Assembly (NCBI GenBank): GCA_963730535.1
Contig: CAVSRU010000002.1
Coordinates: 260,280-324,279, forward strand
DNA from: DASSUW01 sp963730535
GTDB taxonomy: Bacteria; Actinomycetota; Thermoleophilia; Solirubrobacterales; Solirubrobacteraceae
Reading direction: 5' to 3'
DNA: 64,000 bases
In this document: one piece after another, positions 30,982-39,057 of the stretch
Layout: each line of letters opens with the position of its first letter
How positions within the stretch are numbered: the first letter of the stretch is position 1
Notes under the pieces: model-generated
Told to the model about the DNA's origin: nothing
Seen by the model: the letters and a program-made list of their open reading frames with translations, nothing else
Databases searched by the model: none
Made by a program: the position numbers and the translations under genes

Positions 30982-32399
30982 GCGAGACCAAGCGGCAGCA
31001 CTACGGCATCACGCTGGCGCTGCTCACCGTGGCCGGCATCTCGTTCGCGGTCATGCAGACGCTGGTGGTGCCGGCGCTGCCGTTCTTCCAGCGCGAGTTC
31101 GACACCACGGCGAGCTGGGTGACGTGGATCGCCACCGGCTTCCTGCTCAGCTCGTCGGTCCTCACGCCGATCCTCGGCAAGCTCGGCGACTCGTACGGCA
31201 AGAAGCGCATGCTGGTCATCTCGCTGGCGATCTTCGGGCTCGCGTCGCTGGCCGCGGCAGCCGCCTGGAACCTCCAGACGCTGATCGTCTGCCGCGTGCT
31301 CCAGGGGGCCGGGGCGGCCGTCTTCCCGCTCTCCTTCGGCATCATCCGCGACGAGTTCCCGCCCGAGAAGATCGGGCTCGGCGTGGGGACGGTGAGCTCG
31401 GTGTTCGGGGTGGGCGGCGGCGTCGGGCTCGTGCTCAGCGGCGTGATCATCGAGCACCTCACGTGGCACTGGCTCTTCCTCATCGGCGCGATCCCGGTGC
31501 TCGCCTCCACCGTCCTGCTCGCGCTCTACGTGCCCGAGTCGCCGATCAAGCACCACACGCGGCCGGACTACCTGGGCGGGCTCACGCTCTCGCTCGCGCT
31601 GGGCACGCTGCTCGTCGCCATCAGCGAGGGGAGCAACTGGGGCTGGACGTCGGCGGGCGTGCTCGGCCTCGGCGCCGCGTCCCTGACCTTCTTCGCGCTG
31701 TGGGCGTGGATCGAGAACCGCGTGCCCGAGCCGCTCGTGGACCTGCGCACGTTCGCGCGTCGGGAGATGGCCGCCACCAACGTGACCACGCTGGTGATGG
31801 GCTTCTCGATGTTCTCCACCTTCATCCTGCTCCCCAACTTCGTGCAGATGCCGTTCGGCCTGCCGGCCGAGCTCGCCGAGAGCATCAACTACGGGTTCAA
31901 CGCCTCGCCGATCGAGGTCGGTCTGTTCTTCCTGCCCTCGTCGGTGGCGATGATGCTCGCGGGGCCGTTCGCGGGAGCGCTCGGCACGAAGCGCGGCAAC
32001 GTGCTGCCGCTGCGCATCGGGATCGGCTTCCTCGCGCTGGCCCTCACGCTGCTGGCCACCGTGCACGACGAGCCGTGGACGATCTACGCGTGGATGGTGT
32101 TCATGGGCCTCGGGCTGGCGTTCAGCTTCGCGGCGCTCGGCGCGCTCGTGATCGAGTACTCGGAGCCGGGCGAGACCGGCGTGGCGAGCGGGATGAACAC
32201 GATCATGCGCACCATCGGCGCCGCGCTCGGGTCGCAGGTCGCCGCCGCGATCATCTCGGCGAACACCATCCCCGGCACCGAGATCCCCGCCGAGAAGGGC
32301 TTCACGCTGGCGTTCACGATCAGCGCCGTCGGCGCGCTCGTGGCGCTCGGTCCCACGTTCCTGCTCAGGCGCCGTGCCCGGGTCGCGGTCCCGGCGTAG
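30978..32399 (+). CDS. MFS transporter, DHA2/EmrB-QacA-like
   Basis: A 473-residue membrane protein with about 13-14 hydrophobic helices. The conserved loop between helices 2 and 3 is GKLGDSYGKKRMLV, and the helix-5 antiporter region reads GVGGGVGLVLSGVIIEH. This pattern fits drug/proton antiporters of the 14-helix DHA2 group. The GTG overlaps the oxidoreductase stop (GTGA), which decides the start. The downstream NUDIX gene begins 26 nt before this gene ends. Substrate unknown. Confidence 0.9.
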   Translation: MSETKRQHYGITLALLTVAGISFAVMQTLVVPALPFFQREFDTTASWVTWIATGFLLSSSVLTPILGKLGDSYGKKRMLVISLAIFGLASLAAAAAWNLQTLIVCRVLQGAGAAVFPLSFGIIRDEFPPEKIGLGVGTVSSVFGVGGGVGLVLSGVIIEHLTWHWLFLIGAIPVLASTVLLALYVPESPIKHHTRPDYLGGLTLSLALGTLLVAISEGSNWGWTSAGVLGLGAASLTFFALWAWIENRVPEPLVDLRTFARREMAATNVTTLVMGFSMFSTFILLPNFVQMPFGLPAELAESINYGFNASPIEVGLFFLPSSVAMMLAGPFAGALGTKRGNVLPLRIGIGFLALALTLLATVHDEPWTIYAWMVFMGLGLAFSFAALGALVIEYSEPGETGVASGMNTIMRTIGAALGSQVAAAIISANTIPGTEIPAEKGFTLAFTISAVGALVALGPTFLLRRRARVAVPA

Positions 32400-32835
32400 C
32401 GCCGGCATCCTGCTGTACCGCGAGCGCGACGGCGCGCGCGAGGTGCTGCTCGTGCACCCCGGCGGGCCGTACTGGGCGAACAAGGACGCCGGCGCGTGGT
32501 CGATCCCCAAGGGCGAGTACGAGGACGGCGACGATCCGCAGGCGTGCGCGCGCCGCGAGTTCGAGGAGGAGCTCGGCAGCTCGCTCCCGGCCGGCACCGA
32601 GCTGCGCGAGCTGGGGTCCGTGCGCCTGCGCAGCGGCAAGCACGTGACCGCCTACGCGGCCGAGGGCGATCTCGACGCCGATGCGACCAGGAGCAACACG
32701 TTCACGATGGAGTGGCCGCCGCGCTCCGGCGTCCAGCGCGAGTTCCCGGAGGTCGACCGCGCCGGCTGGTTCGGTCTCGACGAGGCGCGCGAGAAGCTGA
32801 ACCCGGCGCAGGCCAAGCTCCTCGAGCGGCTCTGA
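32374..32835 (+). CDS. NUDIX hydrolase
   Basis: A 153-residue protein. The Nudix box starts at GEYEDGDDPQACARREFEEE, with the REFEEELG core that binds magnesium, preceded by AGILLYRERDGAREVLLVHP. It cleaves a nucleoside diphosphate linked to another group; the substrate is unknown. The GTG start lies inside the end of the MFS gene (26-nt overlap) in another frame; no later start keeps the first strand intact. It ends the four-gene run that starts at 29342. Confidence 0.9.
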   Translation: MPGSRSRRSAGILLYRERDGAREVLLVHPGGPYWANKDAGAWSIPKGEYEDGDDPQACARREFEEELGSSLPAGTELRELGSVRLRSGKHVTAYAAEGDLDADATRSNTFTMEWPPRSGVQREFPEVDRAGWFGLDEAREKLNPAQAKLLERL

Positions 32836-32858
32836 TGTACGGCTCACCCCACCGTACA
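32836..32858. promoter_or_regulatory. Inverted repeat, possible operator
   Basis: TGTACGG and CCGTACA are perfect arms around a 9-nt spacer immediately after the NUDIX stop. The 23-bp dyad has the size and spacing of a dimeric repressor site and could serve the small gene at 32937. Confidence 0.4.
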
Positions 32859-32863
32859 AAGGG

Positions 32864-32892
32864 CAGCCAGCCTCCAGGGCTTTCGCTGGCTG
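32864..32892 (+). terminator. Possible terminator hairpin after the NUDIX gene
   Basis: An 8-bp stem CAGCCAGC / GCTGGCTG encloses a 13-nt loop about 30 nt past the NUDIX stop and 45 nt before the next gene. It lacks a T-tract, so it is a moderate candidate only. Confidence 0.45.
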
Positions 32893-32936
32893 GCCGCCTG
32901 TAACGGAGGGCGCCGCGCTGGCACCGTACTCGTACC

Positions 32937-33194
32937 ATGAGCGACGGCCTCCAAGAACTCGATCACCGCACGAACGACCGCATCGACGTCTGGCTCCTCT
33001 GGCGCGAGAGCGACAACCAGGTGTTCGTCGCCGTCGCCGACGAGAAGACCGGCGACGAGTTCACGATCAAGCTCCGCGAGGGCGAGAAGCCGCTCGACGT
33101 CTTCCATCACCCCTACGCGTACGCCGCGTTCCACGGCATCGACGTCAGCGCCGAGCCGCGCCGCCAGCTCACCGCTCGCGCCCAGGCCGCCTAA
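32937..33194 (+). CDS. Small hypothetical protein (85 aa)
   Basis: An 85-residue soluble protein with beta-strand-like character: IDVWLLWRESDNQVFVAVAD, then TGDEFTIKLREGEKPLDVFHHPYAY in two parts, and a short polar tail. I do not recognise the family. It has normal codon usage, its own ATG, upstream dyads that could regulate it, and a stop that interlocks (CTAA) with the convergent histidine kinase, so it is very likely a real gene. Confidence 0.7.
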   Translation: MSDGLQELDHRTNDRIDVWLLWRESDNQVFVAVADEKTGDEFTIKLREGEKPLDVFHHPYAYAAFHGIDVSAEPRRQLTARAQAA

Positions 33195-35083
33195 GCGTCG
33201 AGCACCTCGCGGACCTTGCGCGCCAGCGCGCGGTCCGAGAAGGGCTTCTCGATGAACGCGGCGTCCGGGTTGAGGTCGCCGTGGCGGTGCACCGCGTCGT
33301 CGGAGTAGCCGGACATGAAGAGGACGCGCATGGCGGGTGCCGCGGTCGTGAGGCGCTCGGCGAGCGAGCGGCCGTTGACCCCGGGCATGATCACATCGGT
33401 GAGCAGGAGGTCGACCGAGCTGGTGCAGAGTTGCTCGGCCTCGTGGGGGCCGTCCGCCACCAGCACGCGGTAGCCCTTCGACTCGAGCATCACCTGCACG
33501 AGGGTGCGCACGCTCGCGTCGTCCTCCACCAGCATGATCGTCTCGCTACCGAGCGCGGCGGCAGGCTCGGCGGCGGGTGCTTCGGCCTCGTCGGGCGCCG
33601 GCGCAGTGGCCGGCAGGTAGACCTTGAACGTCGTGCCGCGGCCGGGCTCGCTGTAGACGTAGATGCTGCCGCCGCTCTGCTTGACGACGCCGAACACGGT
33701 TGCGAGGCCGAGCCCGGTGCCGGCGCCGGGCTCCTTCGTCGTGAAGAACGGCTCGAAGGCCTGGCGCTGGACGTCGTCGCTCATGCCAACGCCGGTGTCG
33801 CTGACCGAGAGCATCACGTTCGGGCCTGCGGTGCCCTCCCCGCGCGCGGCGACGAACTCGTCGTCGAAGTCGACCGCGCCGGTCTCGATCGTCAGCCTGC
33901 CGCCGGTGGGCATCGCGTCGCGCGCGTTGGCGGCCAGGTTGAGGATCACGCGCTCGAGCTGCGAGCGGTCGGCCTTCACGGTCTTGGGCCCGGTCGCCAT
34001 CCGGACGCCCACGGTGACGTCACGGCCGATGATGCGCCGCACCATCGGCTCCATCCCGGCCACGATCTCGTTGACGTCGACGACGCGCGGGTGCAGCACC
34101 TGGCGGCGGCTGAAGGCGAGCAGCTGGCGCGTGAGCGCCGCCGCCTGGTCGGCGGCGTGGCGGATCTCGGCCAGGTGCTCGCGGCCGTCGAGCTCCGTGC
34201 GCGCGAGCAGGATCTCCGTGTAGCCGGAGATGACGGTGATCAGGTTGTTGAAGTCGTGCGCGACGCCGCCGGCCAGCCGCCCGATCGCCTCCATCTTCTC
34301 TGCCTGGGCGAGGCGCTCCTCGAGCGCGCGCCGCTCGGTGATGTCGTTGGCGAGCACCAGCGCGGCGGCCCTGCCGTTGAAGTCCACGCGCCCGGCCGTC
34401 AGCTCGACGTCGATCGCCGTCCCGTCCTTCTTGCGATGCTCGCGGATGCCGGGGTCTGAGCTGAGGTCCTCGGTCGTCATGCCGAGGAACTCGGTCGTCG
34501 TGAAGCCGTAGAGGGCGACCGCCGCCCCGTTGACGGCGACGAAGCGCAGCGTCTCGGCGTCGTAGACCCACATCGGCAGCGGGCTGGCCTCGAACAGCAG
34601 CCGGTAGCGCTCCTCGGACCGCTCGAGCGACCGCACGAGGCGTGCGGTCTCGATCGCCGTCGCCGCGCGGCGGGCCAGCTCGGCGGCCAGCTCCACGTCG
34701 CTCGCTCCGTAGACCTCGTCGGGCGTCGAGAGGAGCGTGATCGCGCCCCACGGCCGGTCGCGCGCCATGAGCGGGACGCAGAGGAGCGACGTCCCGTTGC
34801 GCCGCACCAGCTCGGGCTCACCCGTGCGCATGACGACGGCCGGCCCGTGCGGGGCGTCCTGCCGGGGCGCGGCGGCCGTCGCCGGCACCGCGGCGACGCG
34901 CCGGATCTCGCCGTCCTCGCGCAGGACGTCGATCGCGCACCAGCTCGCGAGGCTCGGCACCAGCAGCCCGGCGAGCCGCTCGAGCGTGTGCTCACCGGCC
35001 CCGGGCGAGGACAGCAGCTCACCGGCTCGGGCGAGAAGCCCGAGCCGAGTTCCGCCGTGTTGATCGAACGCCGTCACGGACAC
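33191..35083 (-). CDS. Hybrid sensor histidine kinase with C-terminal receiver
   Basis: A 630-residue soluble protein. A GAF domain covers about 15-150 and a PAS domain about 155-255. The HisKA helix carries His276 in GGVAHDFNNLITVISGYTE, and the ATPase domain has NLAANARDAMP, SDTGVGM and GTGLGLATVFGVVKQSGG. After an Ala/Pro/Glu linker (about 491-511) comes a response-regulator receiver with phospho-acceptor Asp563 in LLLTDVIMPGVNG and the conserved Lys in FIEKPF. This CckA-like layout suggests a phosphorelay with an unseen partner. It is divergent from the M14 peptidase gene. Confidence 0.92.
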   Translation of the reverse strand: MSVTAFDQHGGTRLGLLARAGELLSSPGAGEHTLERLAGLLVPSLASWCAIDVLREDGEIRRVAAVPATAAAPRQDAPHGPAVVMRTGEPELVRRNGTSLLCVPLMARDRPWGAITLLSTPDEVYGASDVELAAELARRAATAIETARLVRSLERSEERYRLLFEASPLPMWVYDAETLRFVAVNGAAVALYGFTTTEFLGMTTEDLSSDPGIREHRKKDGTAIDVELTAGRVDFNGRAAALVLANDITERRALEERLAQAEKMEAIGRLAGGVAHDFNNLITVISGYTEILLARTELDGREHLAEIRHAADQAAALTRQLLAFSRRQVLHPRVVDVNEIVAGMEPMVRRIIGRDVTVGVRMATGPKTVKADRSQLERVILNLAANARDAMPTGGRLTIETGAVDFDDEFVAARGEGTAGPNVMLSVSDTGVGMSDDVQRQAFEPFFTTKEPGAGTGLGLATVFGVVKQSGGSIYVYSEPGRGTTFKVYLPATAPAPDEAEAPAAEPAAALGSETIMLVEDDASVRTLVQVMLESKGYRVLVADGPHEAEQLCTSSVDLLLTDVIMPGVNGRSLAERLTTAAPAMRVLFMSGYSDDAVHRHGDLNPDAAFIEKPFSDRALARKVREVLDA

Positions 35084-35147
35084 AGACGCTGCAACGTAAA
35101 CGCGCGAGCGATCTAGCGGTTACGGGGTGACGACACTCTAAGAACGG

Positions 35148-35178
35148 GGTTGACGTCGCACGGGGAGCCGGATAGGAA
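35148..35178 (+). promoter_or_regulatory. Candidate sigma-70-type promoter for the M14 peptidase gene
   Basis: TTGACG at 35148-35153 is followed after 19 nt by TAGGAA at 35173-35178 (ATAGGA would give 18). It lies 31 nt upstream of the ATG, with a GAGGGGGG ribosome site between. It is the clearest -35/-10 pair I can see in the window. Confidence 0.5.
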
Positions 35179-35208
35179 TGGTGAAACGCCGTTCGAGGGG
35201 GGTTCTCG

Positions 35209-37803
35209 ATGGTTCGCCGTCTGCGCTGGTCATTGGTAGTCGTCGTGCTCGCGTTGGCGGCCGGGCCGGTTTCTGGAGCTTCCGCGGCAGCGCCGCCCTG
35301 GTGCGGCACGCCGGAGACGGACGCCGCGGCCAGTCTCCCCGACGGGACCAGCCCGAGCCATCCCCCGGGCAGCTTCCCCCACATCCCGTACTACGCGATC
35401 CGCTGCACGCTCGACGACATCGCCGCGCGGAGCAACGGGCGCATGACGGTCGACGTCATCGGCCAGTCCGCGCTCGGGCGCGACCAGTACGGCGTCGTGA
35501 TCAACGACCTGAGCACGCGCAAGCAACGCCGCAACTACGCGAACTGGCGGGACGTCCGCAAGGTGATGCTCAAGAACCCGCGCCACGCGATGAAGCATCT
35601 CGCCCAGCACGGGAGCCGGATCAAGGTGCCGATCTACGTCCAGGGCGGCATCCACGGCAACGAGTACGAGGGCGTCGACGCAGCGATCGACACGATCGAG
35701 AAGTACGCGACGACGCCGCGCGGGACGAACGCGACGATCGACAACATCCTCGACCATGCCGTGCTCGTCTTCAATCCGATCCAGAACCCGGACGGCCGGG
35801 TCGCCGGCCTGCGTGTCAACGGCTTCGGGTTCGACCTCAACCGCGACTTCCTCACGCAGTCGCAGTCCGAGACGAGGTCCTCGATCACGGTCATGAAGCG
35901 CTGGCTGCCGCCCGAGATGCTGGACCTGCACGGCTACGTCGAGCCGATGCTCGTCGAGGCCACCACCAAGCCGCACAACCCCAGCATCGAATACGACCTG
36001 TGGCTGAAGTGGAACCAGGCTCGGATCGACTACAACGAGCAGGCGATGGACGCGATCGGCCAGGACATCACGCGGCCGATCAACGACTGGTGCCCTGAGG
36101 CGGATCCGAACCCCGACGGGACCTGCGACAACGGCGTGACCCCCGGCCCGGACGTGGCCGAGGGCTGGGACGACTGGGGCCCGTTCTACGGCCCGATGTA
36201 CATGCAGCACGTGGGTCTGGACTCCTCCACGGTCGAGATGTGCGCCGAGACCCCGGCGACCCGCCCCGCGGACGCGTGGTACCGCCCGTGCGGCGGCCGG
36301 GCCGGCGCCCGGCAGCAGCAGAACGTCATCCAGCAGTCGACGTACGAGTTCGTGGTCGCGAACCGCGCCGCGATGCTCCACGACGAGCTGGAGATGTACC
36401 GCCGCGGTGACGTCGACGCTCCGCGGCCGGCGTGCTGCCCGCCGCCGTTCGACCCCGAGTTCCACAACTGGATGGAGGACTACCCGCGGGCCTACGTGAT
36501 CCCGCTCGGCAAGGGCCAGCGCAGCGACGCCGAGGCCAACCGTCTCGTCGAGTGGCTGCTGTTCAACGACATCGAGGTCAGCGAGCTCGAGCACGGCTAC
36601 ACGTACAACGGCCAGCGGCTCGAGAAGGGCTCGTACGTCGCCTGGATCGCGCAGCCGCGCCGCGGCCTGCTCGACACGGCGATGAACGTCGGCGTCGACA
36701 TCTCGGACGAGATCTCCCGGCTGTACGCGCCACCCGGGGCGTGGAGCCACGGCTACCTCTGGGGCGCCGACGTCCTGACGATCCCGGACGGCGCGCGGTT
36801 CTTCCCGCGGACGGACCGCATCAAGCGGCCGAACCGGCTCGACGGCGGGGTCCAGAGCAAGCACCGCAAGCACAAGCACAAGCGGAACGTGTCGGGGTAC
36901 GCGCTCGAGGTCGACTCGCCGACCGCCGTCAGGGCCGTCAACGAGCTCGTCCGCGGGGGCGCCGAGGCGTGGATCGCGACGGCGGCGTCGAGCGCCGGGC
37001 CGGCCGGCACGGTGTTCTTCCGCGCCGCCAAGGACCAGCTCGACGACGTGGGCGAGGAGCGCGGCCTGACCTTCAGGGCCGTGCGCGGCGCGCTGCCGGC
37101 GAGTGAACGCATCGAGAAGGTGCCGCGCTTTGCCGTCATCACGGGAACGGGGGCGATCGACCAGAGCACCTGGGTGCTGCGCGAGCTCGGTTTCGACGCC
37201 GATCCGTACTCGATCGCCCGCCTCAACCAGGCGCCCGACCCCCTGCCGGGCTACGACCTCCTGTTCAACACCTCAGGGGTACCGACAGTGGACAACCTCG
37301 GGAACCCCATCAACGCGGTGGCGCGAGCCCGCTTGGCCGCGTTCATCAACGCTGGTGGCGGCTATATCAGCGGTCAGAGCGCAGGAGCGAACCTGCTGTC
37401 CGACCTCGGCCTGGTAACCGGGCTGACGGCGGCGAGCAACAGCGGCGGAGGCAGCGGATATAGCGGCATCGGGCTCTGGAGCAACACCGGTGGGGCGAAC
37501 AGCGTGATCACCGGCGCCTATCCGGCGCAGGACACGCTGATCATGGATCCGCCCACGTGGCTGACCTCGGTGGCGGCGACGATGACGGTCGACGGGCGGT
37601 TCGCGACCGGGAGCTTCTTCCTCTCCGGCCTGTTCCCGGGGAGCGGGGCTTCCGGCGCGGCCGGCTCGGCTGTGATCGCCCACGGCACCAACACCGCGAA
37701 CACCGCTCGGCTGGTTGTGTTCGCCAACAACCCGCTGTACCGCGCGGACCCGGAGCGCGAGTGGCCGATGGTCGGTAGCGCGGCGTACTGGGCCGACAAC
37801 TAG
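35209..37803 (+). CDS. Secreted M14 zinc carboxypeptidase with C-terminal GATase1/S51-like domain
   Basis: An 864-residue exported protein; residues 1-27 are a signal peptide ending ASA. The M14 domain (about 60-400) has the zinc motif GGIHGNEYEG (His149, Glu152), the third ligand His241 in LDLHGY, and a candidate catalytic Glu343 in STVEMCAE. A middle region follows. The last 250 residues look like a class I glutamine-amidotransferase fold, with GYISGQSAGANLL placing Ser724 at a nucleophile-elbow position, as in S51-type peptidases. The second activity is inference. A strong hairpin follows the stop. Confidence 0.9.
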   Translation: MVRRLRWSLVVVVLALAAGPVSGASAAAPPWCGTPETDAAASLPDGTSPSHPPGSFPHIPYYAIRCTLDDIAARSNGRMTVDVIGQSALGRDQYGVVINDLSTRKQRRNYANWRDVRKVMLKNPRHAMKHLAQHGSRIKVPIYVQGGIHGNEYEGVDAAIDTIEKYATTPRGTNATIDNILDHAVLVFNPIQNPDGRVAGLRVNGFGFDLNRDFLTQSQSETRSSITVMKRWLPPEMLDLHGYVEPMLVEATTKPHNPSIEYDLWLKWNQARIDYNEQAMDAIGQDITRPINDWCPEADPNPDGTCDNGVTPGPDVAEGWDDWGPFYGPMYMQHVGLDSSTVEMCAETPATRPADAWYRPCGGRAGARQQQNVIQQSTYEFVVANRAAMLHDELEMYRRGDVDAPRPACCPPPFDPEFHNWMEDYPRAYVIPLGKGQRSDAEANRLVEWLLFNDIEVSELEHGYTYNGQRLEKGSYVAWIAQPRRGLLDTAMNVGVDISDEISRLYAPPGAWSHGYLWGADVLTIPDGARFFPRTDRIKRPNRLDGGVQSKHRKHKHKRNVSGYALEVDSPTAVRAVNELVRGGAEAWIATAASSAGPAGTVFFRAAKDQLDDVGEERGLTFRAVRGALPASERIEKVPRFAVITGTGAIDQSTWVLRELGFDADPYSIARLNQAPDPLPGYDLLFNTSGVPTVDNLGNPINAVARARLAAFINAGGGYISGQSAGANLLSDLGLVTGLTAASNSGGGSGYSGIGLWSNTGGANSVITGAYPAQDTLIMDPPTWLTSVAATMTVDGRFATGSFFLSGLFPGSGASGAAGSAVIAHGTNTANTARLVVFANNPLYRADPEREWPMVGSAAYWADN

Positions 37804-37811
37804 AGGCAACG

Positions 37812-37854
37812 CTCAGCCGGCCCGCCGCCTCGAACGGCGGCGGGCCGGACTGAG
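37812..37854 (+). terminator. Strong hairpin terminator after the M14 peptidase gene
   Basis: A perfect 13-bp GC stem (CCGGCCCGCCGCC at 37817 pairs with GGCGGCGGGCCGG ending 37848) with a 6-nt loop is extended outside by CTCAG/CTGAG with one bulged base. It starts 8 nt after the stop and has no T-tract. Confidence 0.8.
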
Positions 37855-37881
37855 TGACATGGGTCACGGTTCACGGGATTT

Positions 37882-37899
37882 CCCTGGGACAACCCAGGG
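37882..37899. other. Small hairpin upstream of the FUSC gene
   Basis: CCCTGGG and CCCAGGG form a perfect 7-bp stem around ACAA, 23 nt before the ATG at 37923. It could be an operator or a leader hairpin; sequence alone does not decide. Confidence 0.4.
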
Positions 37900-37922
37900 T
37901 CGATGCCGAACATGTACGTGGA

Positions 37923-39029
37923 ATGGTCCGTCCGTCGACCCTCATCTCTCACTGGCGTCGTGCCGGCTCGCGCCTGCGCGGGCGCTGGCTTGCCATCGTG
38001 CAGACCGCCATCGCGGCCGTCGTCGCCTGGTACCTCGCGGTGCTGCTGCTGCCCGACCCGCGGCCGGCGTTCGCCGCCATCGCCGCGGTCATCGCGGTGG
38101 GCGCGACCCACGGCCAGCGTGCGGGCCGCGCGCTGCAGCTCGTGGGCGGCGTCGTGCTCGGCCTCACCGTGGCCGACCTCCTCATCCAGCTGATCGGCAC
38201 CGGCGCCTGGCAGATCGGCGTGCTCGTCGTGCTCGCCATGGCGGCCGCCGTCGCCCTGGGCGGCGGTGAGCTGCTGGTGGTCGAGGCGGGCGTGTCGGCG
38301 ATCCTGCTCGTCGCGCTCGACCCGGGCGCGGCCCACGGCTTCTCCCCCAATCGCATCATCGAGGGCATGATCGGCGGCGGCGTCGCGCTCGCCGTGTCCT
38401 CGTTCCTCTTCCCGCCCGACCCCGCGCTCGGCCCCGGCCGCGCCGCCCAGGCCGTGTTCGCGGAGCTCGGGCGCGCGCTGGAGCGGCTCGCAGGCGCGCT
38501 CGAGGCGCGCGATCCCGGCGCCGCCGAGCATGCGCTGAACGACGCCCGCGCCATCGACCCGCTGATGCGCACGGTCCAGGACGAGCTCGAGTCCGGGCGC
38601 GAGCTCGTCCGCCTCGCCGCGCCCCGTCGCGGGGCGCGCTCCGAGCTCGACCGCTACGAGACCAGCCTCGGCCAGGTCGACTACGCGGTGCGCAACACCC
38701 GCGTGCTGGCCCGCCACGTGCTCAGCCTCGTGCGCGAGGGCGGCGACGTGCCGGAGAACCTCCCGGTCGCCGTCCGCGAGCTGTCGCACTCGGTGTGGGA
38801 GCTCGCCGCCGCCTACGACTCCCCGTCGCACGTCGAGCCCGCGCGCCGGCTGGCCGTCCACGCCGCCGGCGAGGCCGCCTCGCTGCCCGAGGCCAGCGCC
38901 GACCTCGTGATGGTCGGCGGGCAGGTGCGCTCGGTCGCCGTCGACCTCGTGCGAGCCGCCGAGCTCGTCGGCGGCGAGCCGGACGCTCCGGGCGAGCGCC
39001 CGACGCAAGAGCTGCTCGCCACCGCATAG
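37923..39029 (+). CDS. FUSC/aromatic-acid-exporter-like membrane protein
   Basis: A 368-residue protein with a hydrophobic N-terminal half of about six helices (residues about 25-165, including AIVQTAIAAVVAWYLAVLLL and GGVVLGLTVADLLIQLI). Its cytosolic C-terminal half is made of long charged helices around ERLAGALEARD and ELDRYETSLGQ. This is the half-size FUSC/ArAE pattern linked to efflux of aromatic acids. ATG 37923 starts close to the first membrane helix; an upstream in-frame start at 37854 would run through the hairpin region and is less likely. Confidence 0.82.
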   Translation: MVRPSTLISHWRRAGSRLRGRWLAIVQTAIAAVVAWYLAVLLLPDPRPAFAAIAAVIAVGATHGQRAGRALQLVGGVVLGLTVADLLIQLIGTGAWQIGVLVVLAMAAAVALGGGELLVVEAGVSAILLVALDPGAAHGFSPNRIIEGMIGGGVALAVSSFLFPPDPALGPGRAAQAVFAELGRALERLAGALEARDPGAAEHALNDARAIDPLMRTVQDELESGRELVRLAAPRRGARSELDRYETSLGQVDYAVRNTRVLARHVLSLVREGGDVPENLPVAVRELSHSVWELAAAYDSPSHVEPARRLAVHAAGEAASLPEASADLVMVGGQVRSVAVDLVRAAELVGGEPDAPGERPTQELLATA

Positions 39030-39057
39030 CGCTCAGAACCTGGCAGACTGAACCCCG

